Positions 35,013 to 44,142 of a stretch of 64,000 nt of DNA are shown here, in pieces. The position numbers and the translations under genes were made by a program. Each line of letters starts with the position of its first letter. Positions within the stretch are counted from its first letter, which is position 1. The stretch comes from Pararhizobium sp. IMCC3301 (GTDB lineage: Bacteria; Pseudomonadota; Alphaproteobacteria; Rhizobiales; GCA-2746425): assembly GCF_030758315.1 (NCBI RefSeq), contig NZ_CP132336.1, positions 3,439,001 through 3,503,000 on the forward strand. The letters are read 5' to 3'. The notes under the pieces are model-generated. The model did not search any database, was not told the DNA's origin, and saw only the letters and a list, made by a program, of their open reading frames with translations.

Positions 35013-36014
35013 TCAGGCGTCCTCTGCCAGCTCTTCCCAGCGGTGACAGGCGACATCATGTTCCATTCCCGAATGTGTCAGTTCCGGCTCTTCTGTCTTG
35101 CAGATATCAATCGCATAGGGACAGCGCGTATGGAATTTGCAGCCTGATGGCGGATTGGTCGGCGAGGGAATTTCGCCCTCCAGCTTCAGCTTGTTGCCGC
35201 GCGTATCTGGATCTAGCGAGGGGATCGCTGACAACAGCGCCTTGGTATAGGGATGGCGCGGCGCGGCAAACAATTCGCGAGTTGGTGCGGTTTCCACCAG
35301 CCGGCCGAGATACATCACCGCCACATGGTCGCAGATGTGCGCCACCACTGACAGATCATGGCTGATAAACAGATAGGTCAGACCGAGTTCCGTCTGCAGA
35401 TCCTTCAGAAGGTTCAGAATATCGGCTTGAATCGATACATCCAGCGCCGCGACGCTCTCATCAGCGACCACAAAGCGCGGATTGGAAACCAGCGCCCGCG
35501 CAATCGAAATCCGCTGGCGCTGGCCGCCCGAAAATGCGTGGGGAAAGCGCCGCAGATGCTCCAGATTGAGTCGGCATTTGGCGGCAATGGCCCGCACCCG
35601 CTCATCGGTTTCTTCGCGCGAGGAGGTCAGTCCCATCACCTCCAGCGGTTCAGCGATAATATCGCGAACCGTCATGCGCGGACTGAGGGCGGCATAGGGG
35701 TCCTGAAAGATCAATTGCGCCCGTGTGCGATAATCCCGCAGCTTGTCCTTTGGCAGGGTGACCAGATCATAATCCACCTCGCCATCATTATAGCGCGCTT
35801 CACCGCGAGAGATGGTCAGTGCCTTCAAAAACGCCCGCCCGAGCGTCGTTTTGCCTGAGCCGCTTTCCCCGACCAGACCGAAGAACGAACCTTTGGGGAT
35901 ATCAAGATTGACCCCCTCAACCGCTTTCAGGGTCTGGATCTTGAACAGCGCCCCGCCACGCAGGGCGAAATGCACGGACAGATCTCGGGCTGAAATGATC
36001 GGCTGGTCGGTCAT
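35013..36014 (-). CDS. Opp/Dpp-type ABC transporter ATPase (OppF-like)
   Basis: 333 residues. Walker A GESGSGKTT, signature FSGGQRQRISIARAL, Walker B FVVADES, and the C-terminal oligopeptide/dipeptide domain with CKFHTRCPYAIDIC. Last of a five-gene operon (binding protein, two permeases, two ATPases) and overlapping its partner gene by ATGA. It energises import of the solute bound by the protein at 39314. Confidence 0.94.
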   Translation of the reverse strand: MTDQPIISARDLSVHFALRGGALFKIQTLKAVEGVNLDIPKGSFFGLVGESGSGKTTLGRAFLKALTISRGEARYNDGEVDYDLVTLPKDKLRDYRTRAQLIFQDPYAALSPRMTVRDIIAEPLEVMGLTSSREETDERVRAIAAKCRLNLEHLRRFPHAFSGGQRQRISIARALVSNPRFVVADESVAALDVSIQADILNLLKDLQTELGLTYLFISHDLSVVAHICDHVAVMYLGRLVETAPTRELFAAPRHPYTKALLSAIPSLDPDTRGNKLKLEGEIPSPTNPPSGCKFHTRCPYAIDICKTEEPELTHSGMEHDVACHRWEELAEDA

Positions 36015-37006
36015 GCAGCACTCCGCTCGCGTGCTGCGACAAAGCAGGCAGCTTTATGGTCACTGTCAAATTCCGTCATGGCGGGAACCTGGGCGCTGCA
36101 AATCGGCTCGGCAACCGGGCAACGTGTGTGAAACACGCATCCCGGCGGCCGTTCCAGAGGACTGGGAATATCACCGGCAATAGGGGTCAGTTCCGCATCC
36201 AGATCATCAAGTTTCGGAATCGCGTTGATCAGACCTATCGTATAGGGGTGCACCGGTGTACGGATGACATCGCGCACTGGCCCGTGCTCGACAATCTTGC
36301 CCAGATACATCACCGCAACTTTGTCGGCAGTTTGCGCAATCACGCCCAGATCATGGGTGATGAAGATGATACCCATGTTGAACTCGGTCACCAGGTCTTT
36401 CATCAGATCGATAACCTGAGCCTGAATCGTCACATCCAGCGCGGTCGTCGGCTCATCCGCTATCAGCAGCTTGGGGTTGGTTGACAGGGCCATCGCGATC
36501 ATCGCGCGCTGACGCATGCCACCGGACAATTCGAAGGCATACTGGTCGAACCGTTTGTCCGCATCGGATATGCCGACCCGTTCCAGCATATCCACGGAAA
36601 TGGATTTGGCCTGCTTCTTCGAAATTCTTTTGTGCAGCACCAGTTGTTCCACCATCTGGTCGCCAATGGTAATCGCCGGTGCAAAACTGGCCATTGGTTC
36701 CTGAAAGATCATCGATACCGCGCCGCCGCGCACGACCCGCAGGGATTTGTTGTCTTTCAGCGTCAGGACATCAATTTCGCCCTCATCCAGAGACAGCGTG
36801 ATTTTGCTTTGCGGGCTGTAGATTCCATTGTCCGGATTAAGCCGCATCAAAGACTTGGCAGTCACTGATTTACCCGAGCCGGACTCCCCCACCAGGCCCA
36901 GAACCTCACCGGCATTCACCTCAAACGAGACGTCGTCCACCGCCGTGATGCGGCCTTCATCGGTATCGAATTGCAGTGTCAGATTTTCAACGGACAGCAG
37001 TGTCAT
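36011..37006 (-). CDS. Opp/Dpp-type ABC transporter ATPase (OppD-like)
   Basis: 331 residues. Walker A GESGSGKS, signature LSGGMRQRAMIAMAL, Walker B LLIADEPTTALD and the C-terminal cysteine-rich oligopeptide region CVFHTRCPVAEPIC. Partner of the ATPase at 35013; both neighbours overlap by 4 bases, showing tight operon coupling. Confidence 0.94.
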   Translation of the reverse strand: MTLLSVENLTLQFDTDEGRITAVDDVSFEVNAGEVLGLVGESGSGKSVTAKSLMRLNPDNGIYSPQSKITLSLDEGEIDVLTLKDNKSLRVVRGGAVSMIFQEPMASFAPAITIGDQMVEQLVLHKRISKKQAKSISVDMLERVGISDADKRFDQYAFELSGGMRQRAMIAMALSTNPKLLIADEPTTALDVTIQAQVIDLMKDLVTEFNMGIIFITHDLGVIAQTADKVAVMYLGKIVEHGPVRDVIRTPVHPYTIGLINAIPKLDDLDAELTPIAGDIPSPLERPPGCVFHTRCPVAEPICSAQVPAMTEFDSDHKAACFVAARERSAA

Positions 37007-38199
37007 TTTTTCACGCTCGAATAAGGATCAGCAGCATCGCGCAATCCATCGCCGACAAATACAAATGCCAGCACCAGAGCAACGAAAAACAGGACAGGAA
37101 TGAAATACCATTGGTAGTTCAGCAAAACGTCAGCCTGCGACACATTCTGCATCATTGAGCCGAGCGAATTGACCGGATCCTTGAGGCCCAGACCAATGAA
37201 GGACAGGGCAGTTTCAGAGCGCACCATATAGGGAAATGAAATCATCAGATCAACGATGATATAGCTGGTGAAACTGGGCAGCAGATGCTTGCGGATAATG
37301 TGCCCTGACGAGGCACCGCACAGTTCCGCCGCCAGCACATATTCCTGGCTGCGTTCGGTCAGCAAATGGGTGCGGATGCGGCGCGCCAGTGTCGGCCAGC
37401 CGATCAGTCCCAGAATGATGGAAATGAAAAAGAAGCGGGTTTCCGAACTCCACGAATCCGGCATGAACGCGGCCAGCGCCATAAACAGCGGAATGGGCGG
37501 CACCGTTCGAATGGCGTCTGTCAGCATTTGCAGCGACGAGTCGATCCAGCCGCCGAAATAGCCTGACACACCGCCAATCACCAGAGCCAGAACGAACGAG
37601 ATCAGGACGCCGAGCGTGCCGACCGCCAGAGATGTCCAGATTGCATGCAGCGTTCGACCAAAGATATCCTTGCCGCTGGCATCGGTTCCAAACAGATGAA
37701 TGCCGCCTTCGGCAACTCCGAACAGATGGGTTTCAAATGTCAGTGTTTCAACATTGATATCAAGCAGTGAACCGGGCAGGTCCCATTCGACGTCGATGAG
37801 ACTGTATCGCCAGCCTTTGACAAAAAATTCGACGTAGCGCCGCTCATCGCGATCCACTGTCGTGACCCAGCGGAAATTGGTCTTGATGGAGCGCTCGCGG
37901 GTCGATGAATAAATGAAAGGCCGTGCCGAAAAGCCGTTCTCGTCCCAGAATTTGGGGATTTGCGGCGCGCCGTTTTCGTAATCCTTGTCGCGCCCGGCAA
38001 TGGTGGGATTATACGGCGACAGGAAGGGTGCAAAAATCCCCATTGAAACCATGATGATCAACGCCCACAGCGCAATCATCGCAGAGCGGCTGCTTTTGAA
38101 TCGGGCCCAGATCAGTTGCCCCTGCGATGCTGTGAAATAGTCCTCTTTCAGCTTGGCGGCTTTGTCCAGGTCTTTGGTGTGTGCAACTGTTGTCATCAT
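37003..38199 (-). CDS. Opp/Dpp-type ABC transporter permease (OppC-like)
   Basis: 398 residues with six membrane segments and the EAA loop (AAELCGASSGHIIRKHLLP). It has a long periplasmic loop after the first helix (about residues 65-180), also seen in YejE-like permeases. Forms the channel with the permease at 38200, whose gene ends directly before this ATG. Confidence 0.93.
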   Translation of the reverse strand: MMTTVAHTKDLDKAAKLKEDYFTASQGQLIWARFKSSRSAMIALWALIIMVSMGIFAPFLSPYNPTIAGRDKDYENGAPQIPKFWDENGFSARPFIYSSTRERSIKTNFRWVTTVDRDERRYVEFFVKGWRYSLIDVEWDLPGSLLDINVETLTFETHLFGVAEGGIHLFGTDASGKDIFGRTLHAIWTSLAVGTLGVLISFVLALVIGGVSGYFGGWIDSSLQMLTDAIRTVPPIPLFMALAAFMPDSWSSETRFFFISIILGLIGWPTLARRIRTHLLTERSQEYVLAAELCGASSGHIIRKHLLPSFTSYIIVDLMISFPYMVRSETALSFIGLGLKDPVNSLGSMMQNVSQADVLLNYQWYFIPVLFFVALVLAFVFVGDGLRDAADPYSSVKK

Positions 38200-39207
38200 C
38201 TACCCCATCAGCCCGCGGCGCACGCGCGGGTCCATCAGCGCCAGAAGAATGTCAGTGACAAAATTCAGGGCGACAATTGTTGCCGTCAGAAGAAAGATGA
38301 TTGCGCCGGCCAGCTGCTGGTCGTTTGAGCGCGCCAGAGCTTCAATCAACAGGGCACCTGCTTCTGTGAGAGTGAGAATCAGGGCAATGATCGGCAATTC
38401 GTTGAAAATCCGGTTGAGATCAAAGCCAAGCGAGTTGATCACCGGTCCCAGCGCATGGCGTGCCGGATAACGCCACAGCAGGTTCCAGCCGGCAATTCCG
38501 CGCGCCGAGGCTGCGGTCACATAGAGTTTGCCCGATTCATCCAGCATCAGCGCTCTGACGGTCTGCAGCGCAAAAGCCGTGGCCGACCATCCGAGAATAA
38601 AAATCGGCAGCCAGGCGCGAGACAAAAAATCCCAGAATTTGGCCATAGACCATGCCGCATCCCGGTATTCTTTCGAAAACAGCCCGGTCAGCGAATCGCC
38701 AAAGAACACGGTTGAGATCAGCATGATTATCAGTGCCAGCAGAAAATTCGGCAAGGCGAGGCCCAGATAGGAAACAAATCTCAGCGAATTATTGGCAAAT
38801 GCGTTTTTTGATGAAGCTGAAATGATTCCTATCGGAATGGCGATCAGATAGGCGACAAACAGGGCAGACAGACATATCGCCAGGCTGATCCAGAATTTGT
38901 CACTGAGCAGCTGGTTGATATCGAGACGCAGGATACAACTGTCGCCGAACTCACCGCGCAGCGTCACATTGCCAACCCAGCTGACCCACCGCACCACGAA
39001 AGGGCGGTCGAGGCCAAGGCGCCGCTCTTCGGCCTTGATATCGTCGATGGAAATTTGTGCGCCCTGGGTGTTCTTGAAGGCAAGATAGCGCTCGGCACAG
39101 CTGCCCGGCACCAGTTCCATCAGTGTGAACACAATCAGGGAAACCGTGAGCAGCGTAAAGATCGCCATCACCGCCCGCATCAGTGTGAACTGTAAGAACC
39201 GCCCCAT
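38200..39207 (-). CDS. Opp/Dpp-type ABC transporter permease (OppB-like)
   Basis: 335 residues. N-terminal first helix and LVPGSCAERYLA, as in OppB/YejB-like permeases, and an EAA-like loop (TAASARGIAGWNLLWRYPAR). It follows the binding-protein gene after a 106-base gap with a strong hairpin. Together with the long-loop OppC-like partner this resembles the Yej-type peptide importers. Confidence 0.92.
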   Translation of the reverse strand: MGRFLQFTLMRAVMAIFTLLTVSLIVFTLMELVPGSCAERYLAFKNTQGAQISIDDIKAEERRLGLDRPFVVRWVSWVGNVTLRGEFGDSCILRLDINQLLSDKFWISLAICLSALFVAYLIAIPIGIISASSKNAFANNSLRFVSYLGLALPNFLLALIIMLISTVFFGDSLTGLFSKEYRDAAWSMAKFWDFLSRAWLPIFILGWSATAFALQTVRALMLDESGKLYVTAASARGIAGWNLLWRYPARHALGPVINSLGFDLNRIFNELPIIALILTLTEAGALLIEALARSNDQQLAGAIIFLLTATIVALNFVTDILLALMDPRVRRGLMG

Positions 39208-39261
39208 ATATCCAACCTACCCCAAATCCCGGAACCTGCTTGACAGCATGGCTCTGCTGTT

Positions 39262-39306
39262 TTGAATGGCGCTGGCAGTAGAGTGACCGCTGCCAGCGCC
39301 TTTCAA
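39262..39306 (-). promoter_or_regulatory. Intra-operon hairpin after the solute-binding-protein gene
   Basis: GGCGCTGGCAG and CTGCCAGCGCC form a perfect 11-bp stem around an 11-base loop; the stem extends by five more pairs after one mismatch. It lies 8 bases after the binding-protein stop and before the permease start, without a T-run. Such hairpins usually stabilise the upstream message or cause partial termination, so that more binding protein than permease is made. Confidence 0.75.
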
Positions 39307-39313
39307 TTCGTGA

Positions 39314-41356
39314 CTATTCGTCGAGGAACCACTGTGGTCCGCGATATGGGTAGGTCCGGTAATACTCATAGGAGGCGGTCTTGAATTCCGGCACGTTTTT
39401 CAGCTTGTTGTTCACATAGATCGGATCGGGCGTCAGCGCCGTTCCGATGAACAACAGATTGCTGGTCATGTTTTCGACCAACCGCGCACCGAGTTCCTTC
39501 GATTTGTCTGTGCCAACCGGTTCTGATTGAAACGCATTCACGTCATCGATCAGTTGAGTGACATAGGCGGGAGGCTCGACGCCTTTGGCACCGTCGGTAT
39601 CGACATATTCAGCCCACAGCATTCCAACGCGGTGTGCGAAATAGTTTTCAAAGGGCGGCACCCAGAGCTCATTATTGCCCAGGATGATGCCAAGCGGCTG
39701 GCCCTTTTCCCAAAGACCGACATCGAGCTGATTGGAAGATTGTGCCGAACGGTACTCATCCGGTGTCACTTCTTTGACAGTGGTCTTGATGCCGACATCC
39801 GCCCAGTACTGACCCACCAGCTCAACCACCTGTCCGGCGATGCCCTGTGTTGCGAATTGCAGGTTCAGAACCAGAGAATTGCCACCTGGCAGATCGCGGA
39901 ATCCGTCATTGTCCTTGTCAACAAGACCGGCTTCATCGAGCAGCCGGTTGGCTTCATCGGGATCAAATTCAGTGGCAAAGGTTTTCCATTTGTCATCGAC
40001 AAAATCCGGCACCGGCGAGAATCCGGTATATTGCTGGATCGTGCCCTGGCCGAAATAAGCCACTTCGTTGAGTTCTTCCCGGTTGATCGCAATCGACATC
40101 GCCTTGCGGAAATTGAGATCACCGAAGACTTTGCGTTTTTCTTCATCAGCCGATGTAACGTTGAATGAAATCGCATGCATCGCGATTTTTGGCTTGAGCT
40201 GGATGGTATAGCCGCCTTTTTCCTGATTTTGCAGCAGCAGCGGCGCATCAGACAATTGCAGTGACTGGGCTTTGTAATCCACCTCTCCATTGACCAGTTT
40301 CAGCAAACGCACCTGATTGTCATTGGCGTAAACCTCGTCCTGCTCATTGATGTAAGGCAGTTGGTTGCCGGCCGTATCCACCATGTAGAAATAGGGATTG
40401 GCGACGTAGCGCCGGCCCTCTGTGGTGTCAGAAACCGTTATGAAGGCTTCCAGCGTCGGCTGGACAGCAGCAGGCATGTTCGCCACCTTGTCGGGGCTGT
40501 TCAGCAAAGGTGAAGGCGTATCAGTCCAGTCGGAATTGCCGAAATAGGCTTTGATGACGTCATAGCCACTTTCAAAACCCAGTTCCTTGGCTTTCGCATC
40601 AGCATCCGGATTGATATCGGGATGAAACTGGCCAAGGAAATGCTTTGGCTGAAAGCCCTGTGCGAAAGACGTTGCAAAGTGAGCGATCAGGCCCGGCTTT
40701 GGTGCAGGCAGGATGAACTTCACGGTTTGCGGATCGATGACTTCAACCGTCATGCGTTCGCCGCCAACCAGCACATAATCTTTGGGTTTTTCATTGACCT
40801 TTGGATCAAGCGCCAGATTATCGTACCAGAATTTCACATCTTCGGCTGTGAATGGCACGCCGTCAGACCATTTATGGCCTTTGCGCAGCGAGAAGGTCAC
40901 TTCGGTGTAATCGTCATTCCATGACCAGCTTTTCGCAACATTGGGCACGATGGTCTGCAGATCGTCGGAATAACGCACCAGATTGACGTGTCTGACAGAC
41001 AGGAAATCAGAGGTGCCGGCTTCCGTGGCGTTCGACAGGGCGTCAAGCGTTCCGCCATATTTGCCGATCATGTCGTATGGTGCGACGACCAGTGGTTCTG
41101 AAGGCATCCGGTCAGCCAAAGGCGGCAGCTCGGGATTGCCCTGAATTTTCGAGTTCAACTCACCGATTGCCGGGTTTTCCTGGAAGGAAAGCGTGCAATT
41201 TCCTGCCGCTTCAAACTCGGCCAGCTCAAACTGTTGCGGAAACTCTCCTGCCGCAACGCCGTTCATGTCCGCAACCGTCGCTTCCGGGCATCCGCCTGCA
41301 AAGGCGGTGCCAGTCAGCGCGGCAAGCGCAACACTGGTTAAAAATAATTGTCTCAT
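39314..41356 (-). CDS. ABC transporter solute-binding protein, family 5 (long form)
   Basis: 680 residues with a signal peptide (RQLFLTSVALAALTGTAFAG). The family 5 segment VPNVAKSWSWNDDYTEVTFS, then LRKGHKWSDGVPFTAEDVKF, is clear. The protein is longer than OppA/DppA (about 540), as in the YejA and alpha-galactoside-binding groups. It captures a peptide or glycoside in the periplasm. First gene of the minus-strand transporter operon, divergent from a sulfatase gene. The solute is not identifiable. Confidence 0.92.
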   Translation of the reverse strand: MRQLFLTSVALAALTGTAFAGGCPEATVADMNGVAAGEFPQQFELAEFEAAGNCTLSFQENPAIGELNSKIQGNPELPPLADRMPSEPLVVAPYDMIGKYGGTLDALSNATEAGTSDFLSVRHVNLVRYSDDLQTIVPNVAKSWSWNDDYTEVTFSLRKGHKWSDGVPFTAEDVKFWYDNLALDPKVNEKPKDYVLVGGERMTVEVIDPQTVKFILPAPKPGLIAHFATSFAQGFQPKHFLGQFHPDINPDADAKAKELGFESGYDVIKAYFGNSDWTDTPSPLLNSPDKVANMPAAVQPTLEAFITVSDTTEGRRYVANPYFYMVDTAGNQLPYINEQDEVYANDNQVRLLKLVNGEVDYKAQSLQLSDAPLLLQNQEKGGYTIQLKPKIAMHAISFNVTSADEEKRKVFGDLNFRKAMSIAINREELNEVAYFGQGTIQQYTGFSPVPDFVDDKWKTFATEFDPDEANRLLDEAGLVDKDNDGFRDLPGGNSLVLNLQFATQGIAGQVVELVGQYWADVGIKTTVKEVTPDEYRSAQSSNQLDVGLWEKGQPLGIILGNNELWVPPFENYFAHRVGMLWAEYVDTDGAKGVEPPAYVTQLIDDVNAFQSEPVGTDKSKELGARLVENMTSNLLFIGTALTPDPIYVNNKLKNVPEFKTASYEYYRTYPYRGPQWFLDE

Positions 41357-41686
41357 GGAATTCCTCTCCTTAGGGTGTTGTCAGACCTTTTGTCATTAGC
41401 TCTTCTGGATGAAGCTTTTACAACCCGGCCATCATCAAAGCCCCTTTGCAGGTGCCCGTCAAATGCATTCGATTCTGACTATCCCAAATCCCGACCTCAA
41501 AACGATCACGGCTTCTGCTATGATCTGGGAAAGCGTACGAACGGTGGAATTATCAGTGAAATCGTTTCTTCTTATCGAAGAATAAAAAAATCTGATGGTT
41601 GCCTGCTTGACGAAACCATTATGTTTCTGCCGACCCGGGGCGGCATGCCGCTGCAGCCTCAATGATTGCGCATTTCGGAGTGGACC
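41357..41686. other. Divergent promoter region between binding-protein and sulfatase genes
   Basis: About 330 bases with no gene. An AT-rich stretch near 41560-41600 holds a short inverted repeat (TTCTT-ATCG-AAGAA) that could be an operator, but no regulator gene is adjacent. I see no other repeat or clear promoter. Confidence 0.45.
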
Positions 41687-43219
41687 TTGAAGAACAAAAT
41701 TCTGCTGATCGTCCTTGATCAGTTCCGAGCAGATTGCCTCAATGGCGCATTTTCAGAGCAATTCAGAATGCCGCATCTGCGCCAGTTGATGCGCGAAAGT
41801 GTAACTTTCAATCGCCATTATACAGTAACCTCGCCCTGCGGGCCCTCGCGTGCCAGCCTGTTGACCGGGCTCTATGCCATGAACCACCGCTCAATCCGCA
41901 ACGGCACCCCTTTGCCGCAGCAGCATCCCACAATGGCCTCGGAGCTTCGCAAGGCCGGGTACGAGCCGATGCTGTTCGGCTACACCGATGTCAGCGCAGA
42001 TCCGCAGAACCGCCACCCGAATGATCCCGATCTGAAGACCTATGAAGGGCTTGCGCCAGGGTTTTCGGAAATCGTCAGAATGCGGCTCGACAGTAATTCT
42101 TCCTGGATCGGTTATCTCAAGGGCAAAGGCTATCAACTGCCACAGGAATACTGGGATTTGTTCAAGCCGGTCGCTGCCCATGGCGGCCACGGCCCGGCGA
42201 TTTCCGACCCGGCACTTTACAGTGCCGCAGATAGCGATACCGCCTTTTTGACCGACCGGACCCTTGAAGAACTGAGCGCAAGAGAGGATCAGGACTGGTT
42301 TTCACTGCTGACCTATATCCGCCCGCATCCGCCGCTTGTGGCACCGGTGCCTTACAATAAAATGGTGGCGGCGGCAGACCTGCCCGCCCCGGTCAGACCC
42401 GAAAGCGTGGCACAACATACCGCCATGCACCCCTATTTCGCAGCCGATTTTTCACGCACGTCCAACAGCCATCTTTATATCGGTTTTGACGGCCGCCCGC
42501 AGGATATGCCGGATGCGGATATTGCGGAACTGCGCGCCGTCTATGCCGGACTGGCCATGGAAGTGGACCACCATATCGGCCGGGTGATGGATTATCTGAA
42601 AGACAGCGGCCAGTATGACGACACCCTGATTATTGTCACTGCCGATCACGGTGAAATGCTTGGCGACCACTATATGTGGGGCAAGGAGGCACCGTTTGAA
42701 GCGGCGTTGCATGTGCCGCTGATCATCCGCGACCCGCGCGCGCCGCAAGGCCATGGCACCGCAGTCGATCATTTTACCGAATCCATCGACATTGCACCAA
42801 CCCTTGTCGACTGGGCCGGGAGGAAACCCGATATCAGCTTCAACGGAAAATCGCTGTTGCCATTTCTGACCGGCGATGCGCCTGAAAACTGGCGCAGTTC
42901 GATATTCTGCGAAGTCGATTTTGGCGACGCGCTGACACCAACGCGATTTCAGGAAGAGTTGCACCTGTCACAGTTTCAGAGCAATTTTGCCGTGCTGCGT
43001 GATGAGCGCTTCAAATATGTCCATTTCAATGGCGGACTGCCGCCACTGCTGTTCGATCTGAAAGCCGATCCGCATGAACTGACCGACCTTGCCGCGTTGC
43101 CCTCGCACCGCGATCATCTTCTGCACTACGCCAACCTCATGCTCGACCATCGCATGTCATTCGCCCATCATGCCATGAGCCGCATGCAACTGACCGACAC
43201 CGGCGTTCAGAGCCGGTAA
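41687..43219 (+). CDS. Sulfatase-superfamily hydrolase (arylsulfatase/phosphonate monoester hydrolase type), leaderless
   Basis: 510 residues. The formylglycine motif is CGPSRASLLTG with Cys 51, metal-binding LIVLDQFRADC at the N-terminus and VTADHGEMLGDHYMWGK later. Length and motifs fit the arylsulfatase/phosphonate-monoester-hydrolase branch. I start it at TTG 41687 because GGAG lies 6 bases upstream and the family begins there (MKNKILLIVLDQFRAD); no ATG is available. There is no signal peptide, so it should act in the cytosol on a compound brought in by the divergent ABC transporter. Confidence 0.87.
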   Translation: MKNKILLIVLDQFRADCLNGAFSEQFRMPHLRQLMRESVTFNRHYTVTSPCGPSRASLLTGLYAMNHRSIRNGTPLPQQHPTMASELRKAGYEPMLFGYTDVSADPQNRHPNDPDLKTYEGLAPGFSEIVRMRLDSNSSWIGYLKGKGYQLPQEYWDLFKPVAAHGGHGPAISDPALYSAADSDTAFLTDRTLEELSAREDQDWFSLLTYIRPHPPLVAPVPYNKMVAAADLPAPVRPESVAQHTAMHPYFAADFSRTSNSHLYIGFDGRPQDMPDADIAELRAVYAGLAMEVDHHIGRVMDYLKDSGQYDDTLIIVTADHGEMLGDHYMWGKEAPFEAALHVPLIIRDPRAPQGHGTAVDHFTESIDIAPTLVDWAGRKPDISFNGKSLLPFLTGDAPENWRSSIFCEVDFGDALTPTRFQEELHLSQFQSNFAVLRDERFKYVHFNGGLPPLLFDLKADPHELTDLAALPSHRDHLLHYANLMLDHRMSFAHHAMSRMQLTDTGVQSR

Positions 43220-43290
43220 CATTTGACGTCTCTTCGGATTATGAGTCATTCAACTAAATGAAGTAAGGAGACGGGTCTGATTGCTCAGCC

Positions 43291-44142
43291 TCAGTCACGC
43301 CGCAACAGCACCAGTTCGCAGGTCATCAGCACGGCGTTTTCATCCGGTTGCAACCGGCCCTGATATATCTCGCCATCCAGCCCGACAATCACAATGTCGA
43401 TTTGCGTTTTTGCATCTTTATCGTTCACAGCAATACGGCCGCGTTGGATCAGAAATTCGGTGGCATAGCTCTGCAATGTCCGCCTGTCGTCAAACCTTGC
43501 ACCAATCAGGCTGCCAATTCCGTGCAGTTCCGCGCCGGACCAGCCGAGTTCGCAGCAGATTTTCTCCAGTTCCTGGCCGATTTCGACATTCGGCCGCAGC
43601 CGCACAAGGGCGGCGTCATGCGGAGTTGCTGGTCCTGTGCCGCTGGGTTGAAACAGGGTGAAATTGGTTTCCGCATCAAAGCTGCCTTCAAACCGCGCGT
43701 CAGGAAACACCCAACCCTGCAACGTAGTAGGGTTTTTCAGGATACACCTGTCCGGCAGCATGTGTCCGGCAGAGCGGTTTCCGTCATGGTCCCGCCATGC
43801 GCCATGACAATGAATGAAAGCCTCGCCATCGCGCCGCCCGAACACCAGACCGGCTTCGACCACTTCGCCCGGTCCGGCAAGTGTCCGTGTGTCACTCCAC
43901 CATGCCGCATGCTCCACGTCGGGCGAGGGCGCGGGAATTACGAAGTCCAGCTGGCTTACCGCAGCGTTGCTCATGGTAAGATAGGCCGAATTGCTGCCCT
44001 GCGCCTCAAGTGCCGCTGCCACACTCGATAACAGCGTGTCTCCGGCCTGCAGCGCAATGCTGATTTCCACGGCTCTTGTGGTGCTGACCAAGTGACGCTG
44101 GCGCACTGCCGGACCTGGTTGCTGGATAAAGCGCATCATCAA
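43291..44142 (-). CDS. DUF296 (PPC/PCC-domain) protein
   Basis: 283 residues, apparently two tandem DUF296-like domains. The first has GEAFIHCHGAWRD, where the metal-binding His-x-His is characteristic, followed by GHMLPDRCIL; the second (about 170-283) is more divergent. DUF296 domains trimerise and occur in plant AT-hook proteins and bacterial proteins of unknown function. The gene overlaps the acyl-CoA synthetase gene by ATGA, so it presumably assists that enzyme, perhaps as a metal-dependent enzyme or sensor. Function unknown. Confidence 0.78.
   Translation of the reverse strand: MMMRFIQQPGPAVRQRHLVSTTRAVEISIALQAGDTLLSSVAAALEAQGSNSAYLTMSNAAVSQLDFVIPAPSPDVEHAAWWSDTRTLAGPGEVVEAGLVFGRRDGEAFIHCHGAWRDHDGNRSAGHMLPDRCILKNPTTLQGWVFPDARFEGSFDAETNFTLFQPSGTGPATPHDAALVRLRPNVEIGQELEKICCELGWSGAELHGIGSLIGARFDDRRTLQSYATEFLIQRGRIAVNDKDAKTQIDIVIVGLDGEIYQGRLQPDENAVLMTCELVLLRRD

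Noticed and set aside
33787-35046. 419-codon plus-strand frame opposite the MscS gene
   Set aside because: Fully antisense to a clear MscS protein; its Gln/Asn/Arg/His-rich composition is that of a shadow frame.
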